NCBI GenBank assembly: GCA_937898415.1
Contig: CALDLA010000061.1
Span: forward strand, 1-16,100
DNA from: an uncultured Prevotellaceae bacterium
GTDB taxonomy: Bacteria; Bacteroidota; Bacteroidia; Bacteroidales; Bacteroidaceae
DNA length: 16,100 nucleotides
Direction of reading: 5' to 3'
The position numbers and the translations under genes were made by a program. This document shows, one piece after another, positions 13,283-16,100 of this stretch; the first letter of the stretch is position 1; each line of letters opens with the position of its first letter. A model generated the notes under the pieces. The model was given only the letters and a program-made list of their open reading frames with translations. It was not told the DNA's origin and made no database searches.

Positions 13283-16100
13283 ATGAACGAACTGAAGATA
13301 CAGCATGACTACGTGATGGAATTCCTTTGCCGCCAAGATGAAAAGGGTGGCTTGGGCTATCGCAACGTGAGCAATATCGTGGTGAGTAACGATTTGTTTA
13401 TCCCTTCCGTGTTGGGCGAGTTTGTCAAGAACAGCCAGCCCGACACCTGGACGCGGCTGTTGCCAAAGTTCGGTCATGACGAACAGAAACTGCAAACGAC
13501 CCTGAAAGATAAGGTGAAGGAGTCGCTTTTAGATTCACAGAACGTTGCTACATTCATCAACTCGCACAAGAGTATCACCTTTGAAGGTGAGAAGGTTTGG
13601 CTATTCTATGTCTCAGGAACGGAACTGAAAGGAGATGAAGAGTTCAAACAGAATATTTTCTGTGCGGTAGAAGAGTCAAGCCATACGCTGAAGGTAGATG
13701 ACGTAAAACTGTATGGTATCCGTCCCGACGTGATGTTCTTCCTGAATGGTATCTATCTGGGCTACATGGAGCTAAAGTCTGTTACCAAAGGACAGACAGC
13801 CCGCGACAACGGACGGCAGAAGGTGGCGAAGGACTATTTGGCTACAGTAAAGGCACTGACAGAACAGGAAAAGCGTGACCCACAAGTGATAAAACAACGC
13901 AAGGAGGTGATGGCCATCTACGACAAAGCCATTCATCTGACGGCAACCGACTGCAATGAAACCTACGTGATGCGTGGCATCAATCAGTTCTTCGATACTG
14001 TACACCAAGGGTTTGCTGGCGAGTCTCCAAAGACCGTTGACGAACTGACTTCGCTTATTCTTGAACCTTTCAAGCCTTATCCTATCAGTTCTCTGTCACT
14101 GGATGAAAAGCAACGCTTTGAGGAAGTGATGCGAGCTTTGTATTCCAAGAAGATGATAGAGAAGGAGATTCTCTATTATAATTTCATTGAATACAAATAC
14201 ATAAAAAAGGACGGAGCCAAGGAACGTACGTCTAATACAGGGCACTTGATTGCTCCACGTCCGAAACAGAAGTTCGGATGCGACAAAATTATGGGACGCA
14301 TTCAGGAAATGTTGGACCATGAGAAGGAACCAAACTATTATATCAACAAACTGCGCAAGGAGATGCAGGCACTGGGCATCCCGGGCCCAAAGATAGAAGA
14401 GTATATTCTGCTTCGTGAGCGCTATTGCAATAACAAATATGTCTATTCGCTATTGATGCAGTATGCTGCGGGCTTTGGCAAGAGCAATATTATTGGTTGG
14501 ACTGCTTTGCAGCTGAAAGACTACCGCTACGAGGGCGAATTAGCCTACGATAAGGTGATGATAGTAGTTGACAGGCTGCAGTTGCGTGACCAGTTGGATA
14601 CCATGATGATGAACATGAACATTGACAAATCTATGTTCGTGGAAGCCGTTGACAGAGATACCTTCATCACGGCGTTGGATAGCAAAATCCGCATTATCGT
14701 TGTTAATATCCAGAAGTTCCTTGACCTGCAAGACGCTTTGTCTGCAGCAGGAAAGAAGCTGAAGCAGATGCGCGTGGCATTCCTTATCGATGAGATACAC
14801 CGCAGCAACTCTGGCGAGAACAATCAGGAGATGATTGATATTTTTGCACGTTTGCAGCAGACGTTCAATACAGGCGGCCAGACTGTCGTAAAGAAGAATC
14901 TGTTGATTGGTTTTACTGCTACTCCAAGCAAAGAAACTCTGAGCAAGTTCGGTGAGTTTAAAATGACAATGACAAAGCATTTCTGGGTGCCATTCGACTG
15001 CTATACAATGCGCGAAGCTATAGAAGATGGTTTCATCCTGGATCCGACGAAGGTTATCATACCTTACGCTGTTCCTGTAGCTTTTCAACTTCCAGAAGGA
15101 GTAGATGAGGATGACGAAGAGGATATAGATATCGTTCTGCGTAAACAGAAAATCTACGATTTGGAAGAACGAATGAAGAAGATTGCATCATTCGTTGTAG
15201 AGCGTTTGGTAAGTCTGGTTTATAAGAAGATTCGTGGTGAGGGTAAGGCTATGTTGGCTGTGACCAGCATTCCCAACGCTATAAGGTATTTCTATATCAT
15301 CCTTGACCTGTATGCCAAGAAATGCGAGGAACAAGACTTCAGGAAATACAAGGATGCGCCTATCGCCATTGTCTATAGTGATGACCAGCGGCATGAGTCG
15401 TGTTCCACACTGAATGGTGGCGTGAGTGAAGAAAAGGTGATTCAGAATTTCCGACAGGCAAAGAACGGACTGATTATTGTGGTCGATAAATTGCAGACAG
15501 GTTTCGACGAACCGAAGTTACATACGCTGTTCCTTGACAAAGAAATCAGCGGCATCAATGCCATTCAGACCATCAGTCGTGTGAACCGTAAATACAATAA
15601 GCACAAGGAAGACTGCCATATCGTGGATTGCTCGTGGAAAAACGTGAATGTTGCCAATATCAAAACAGCATTCAGGGAATATTGCGATATGGTTGTATCC
15701 GACTTCAATCCTGAAGGTGAAGCCAGACTGGTTGCACTTCTTTATAGGCAGATGCAAGCCAGTGAACCTTCTCAACAGTGGTTCTCTCGCTATCAGCGTG
15801 AACGTGAAGACACACAGTTCGTGTTAGAGATGGAAGATGGCCTACGCAGTTGGATTGAGCAGTGCTTCAATCAGGAAGCAGCAGCAAAGAAACACAACGA
15901 GGACAATGGCTTGAAGCCCACTGATGCCGACTATGTACCTGAAATAAATGCCGCCCGTGAACTGCGTAACTCGGTTGGGCATTACTTCTCCAGCATCCGT
16001 ATGCTGCAAGATGTTTTCGTGATTGACAGCAAGTATTACGATGAAGTATTCTTGATGTTCTGGCAAATTTACTGTCATATATACAGGGAGGTGGCAAATA
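13283..16100 (+). CDS. hsdR: Type I restriction subunit HsdR (runs off the right edge)
   Basis: About 939 codons are visible with no stop. The nuclease motif is D149 (RPDV) with E163-x-K165 (MELK), a PD-ExK site. The helicase motor follows: Walker A AAGFGKS at 395-401, DEIH at 503-506, TAT at 545-547, TGFDEPKLHTLFLD and QTISRVNR at 761-768. These parts cut DNA after ATP-driven translocation once unmethylated target sites are bound by the M2S core. The ATG at 13283 gives the usual start (NELKIQHDYVMEFL) and is 16 bases after hsdS. HsdR proteins are usually about 1,000 residues or more, so only the C-terminal HsdM-contact region is probably missing. All catalytic motifs seen are intact, so the system should be able to restrict. 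Confidence 0.95.
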   Translation, partial: MNELKIQHDYVMEFLCRQDEKGGLGYRNVSNIVVSNDLFIPSVLGEFVKNSQPDTWTRLLPKFGHDEQKLQTTLKDKVKESLLDSQNVATFINSHKSITFEGEKVWLFYVSGTELKGDEEFKQNIFCAVEESSHTLKVDDVKLYGIRPDVMFFLNGIYLGYMELKSVTKGQTARDNGRQKVAKDYLATVKALTEQEKRDPQVIKQRKEVMAIYDKAIHLTATDCNETYVMRGINQFFDTVHQGFAGESPKTVDELTSLILEPFKPYPISSLSLDEKQRFEEVMRALYSKKMIEKEILYYNFIEYKYIKKDGAKERTSNTGHLIAPRPKQKFGCDKIMGRIQEMLDHEKEPNYYINKLRKEMQALGIPGPKIEEYILLRERYCNNKYVYSLLMQYAAGFGKSNIIGWTALQLKDYRYEGELAYDKVMIVVDRLQLRDQLDTMMMNMNIDKSMFVEAVDRDTFITALDSKIRIIVVNIQKFLDLQDALSAAGKKLKQMRVAFLIDEIHRSNSGENNQEMIDIFARLQQTFNTGGQTVVKKNLLIGFTATPSKETLSKFGEFKMTMTKHFWVPFDCYTMREAIEDGFILDPTKVIIPYAVPVAFQLPEGVDEDDEEDIDIVLRKQKIYDLEERMKKIASFVVERLVSLVYKKIRGEGKAMLAVTSIPNAIRYFYIILDLYAKKCEEQDFRKYKDAPIAIVYSDDQRHESCSTLNGGVSEEKVIQNFRQAKNGLIIVVDKLQTGFDEPKLHTLFLDKEISGINAIQTISRVNRKYNKHKEDCHIVDCSWKNVNVANIKTAFREYCDMVVSDFNPEGEARLVALLYRQMQASEPSQQWFSRYQREREDTQFVLEMEDGLRSWIEQCFNQEAAAKKHNEDNGLKPTDADYVPEINAARELRNSVGHYFSSIRMLQDVFVIDSKYYDEVFLMFWQIYCHIYREVAN

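Noticed and set aside
14540..15088. 182-codon open frame on the minus strand inside hsdR
   Set aside because: It overlaps the helicase motifs of HsdR and is rich in His and Cys, as antisense shadows often are.

Overview
The window looks like a chromosomal segment from a Bacteroidota species, probably a Bacteroidales member close to Prevotella or Bacteroides. The evidence is the repeated Bacteroidota-type promoter pattern (TTTG, about 20 bases, then TAnnTTTG), the moderate-to-low GC content, the scarcity of strong Shine-Dalgarno sites and the protein families present. No rRNA, tRNA, transposase, integrase or CRISPR array was seen.

Left part (1-2682, minus strand) holds ordinary genes: the N-terminal end of a glutathione peroxidase behind a promoter carrying two matching palindromes; a probable operon of YbjQ-family protein, polyferredoxin-type membrane 4Fe-4S protein and YccF-family membrane protein; and a two-gene operon of DUF1294 membrane protein and MmcQ/YjbR-family protein.

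Middle part (2683-3451) is a roughly 770-base divergent intergenic region. It has several hairpins, one possible 54-residue ORF, and a compact structured segment (3170-3320) in which four GGG tracts bracket a strong hairpin. It ends at an inverted-repeat promoter.

Right part (3452-16100, plus strand) is a defence locus. In order: a small XRE-type regulator and a WYL-domain regulator; an ATPase of the AAA_21/DUF3696 kind with an unrecognised partner; an HsdM-HsdS fusion methyltransferase with a single target-recognition domain; an unrecognised 85-residue protein; and a complete type I restriction-modification set, HsdM, HsdS and HsdR, with HsdR running off the window.

The most distinctive feature is a 36-base promoter element present four times, in front of the ATPase pair, the fusion methyltransferase, the small protein and the hsdMSR operon. 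The internal spacing is identical in all four copies: TGMAG, AAARC, CTRCA, 11 bases, then TAnnTTTGCA. The copies follow the regulator genes but are not strictly present before them. The simplest reading is that one regulator, perhaps the WYL protein, controls four transcription units as a single defence regulon. This makes the ATPase, its partner, the fusion methyltransferase and the small protein likely functional members of the locus rather than passengers. That is an inference from shared promoter architecture and has not been shown.
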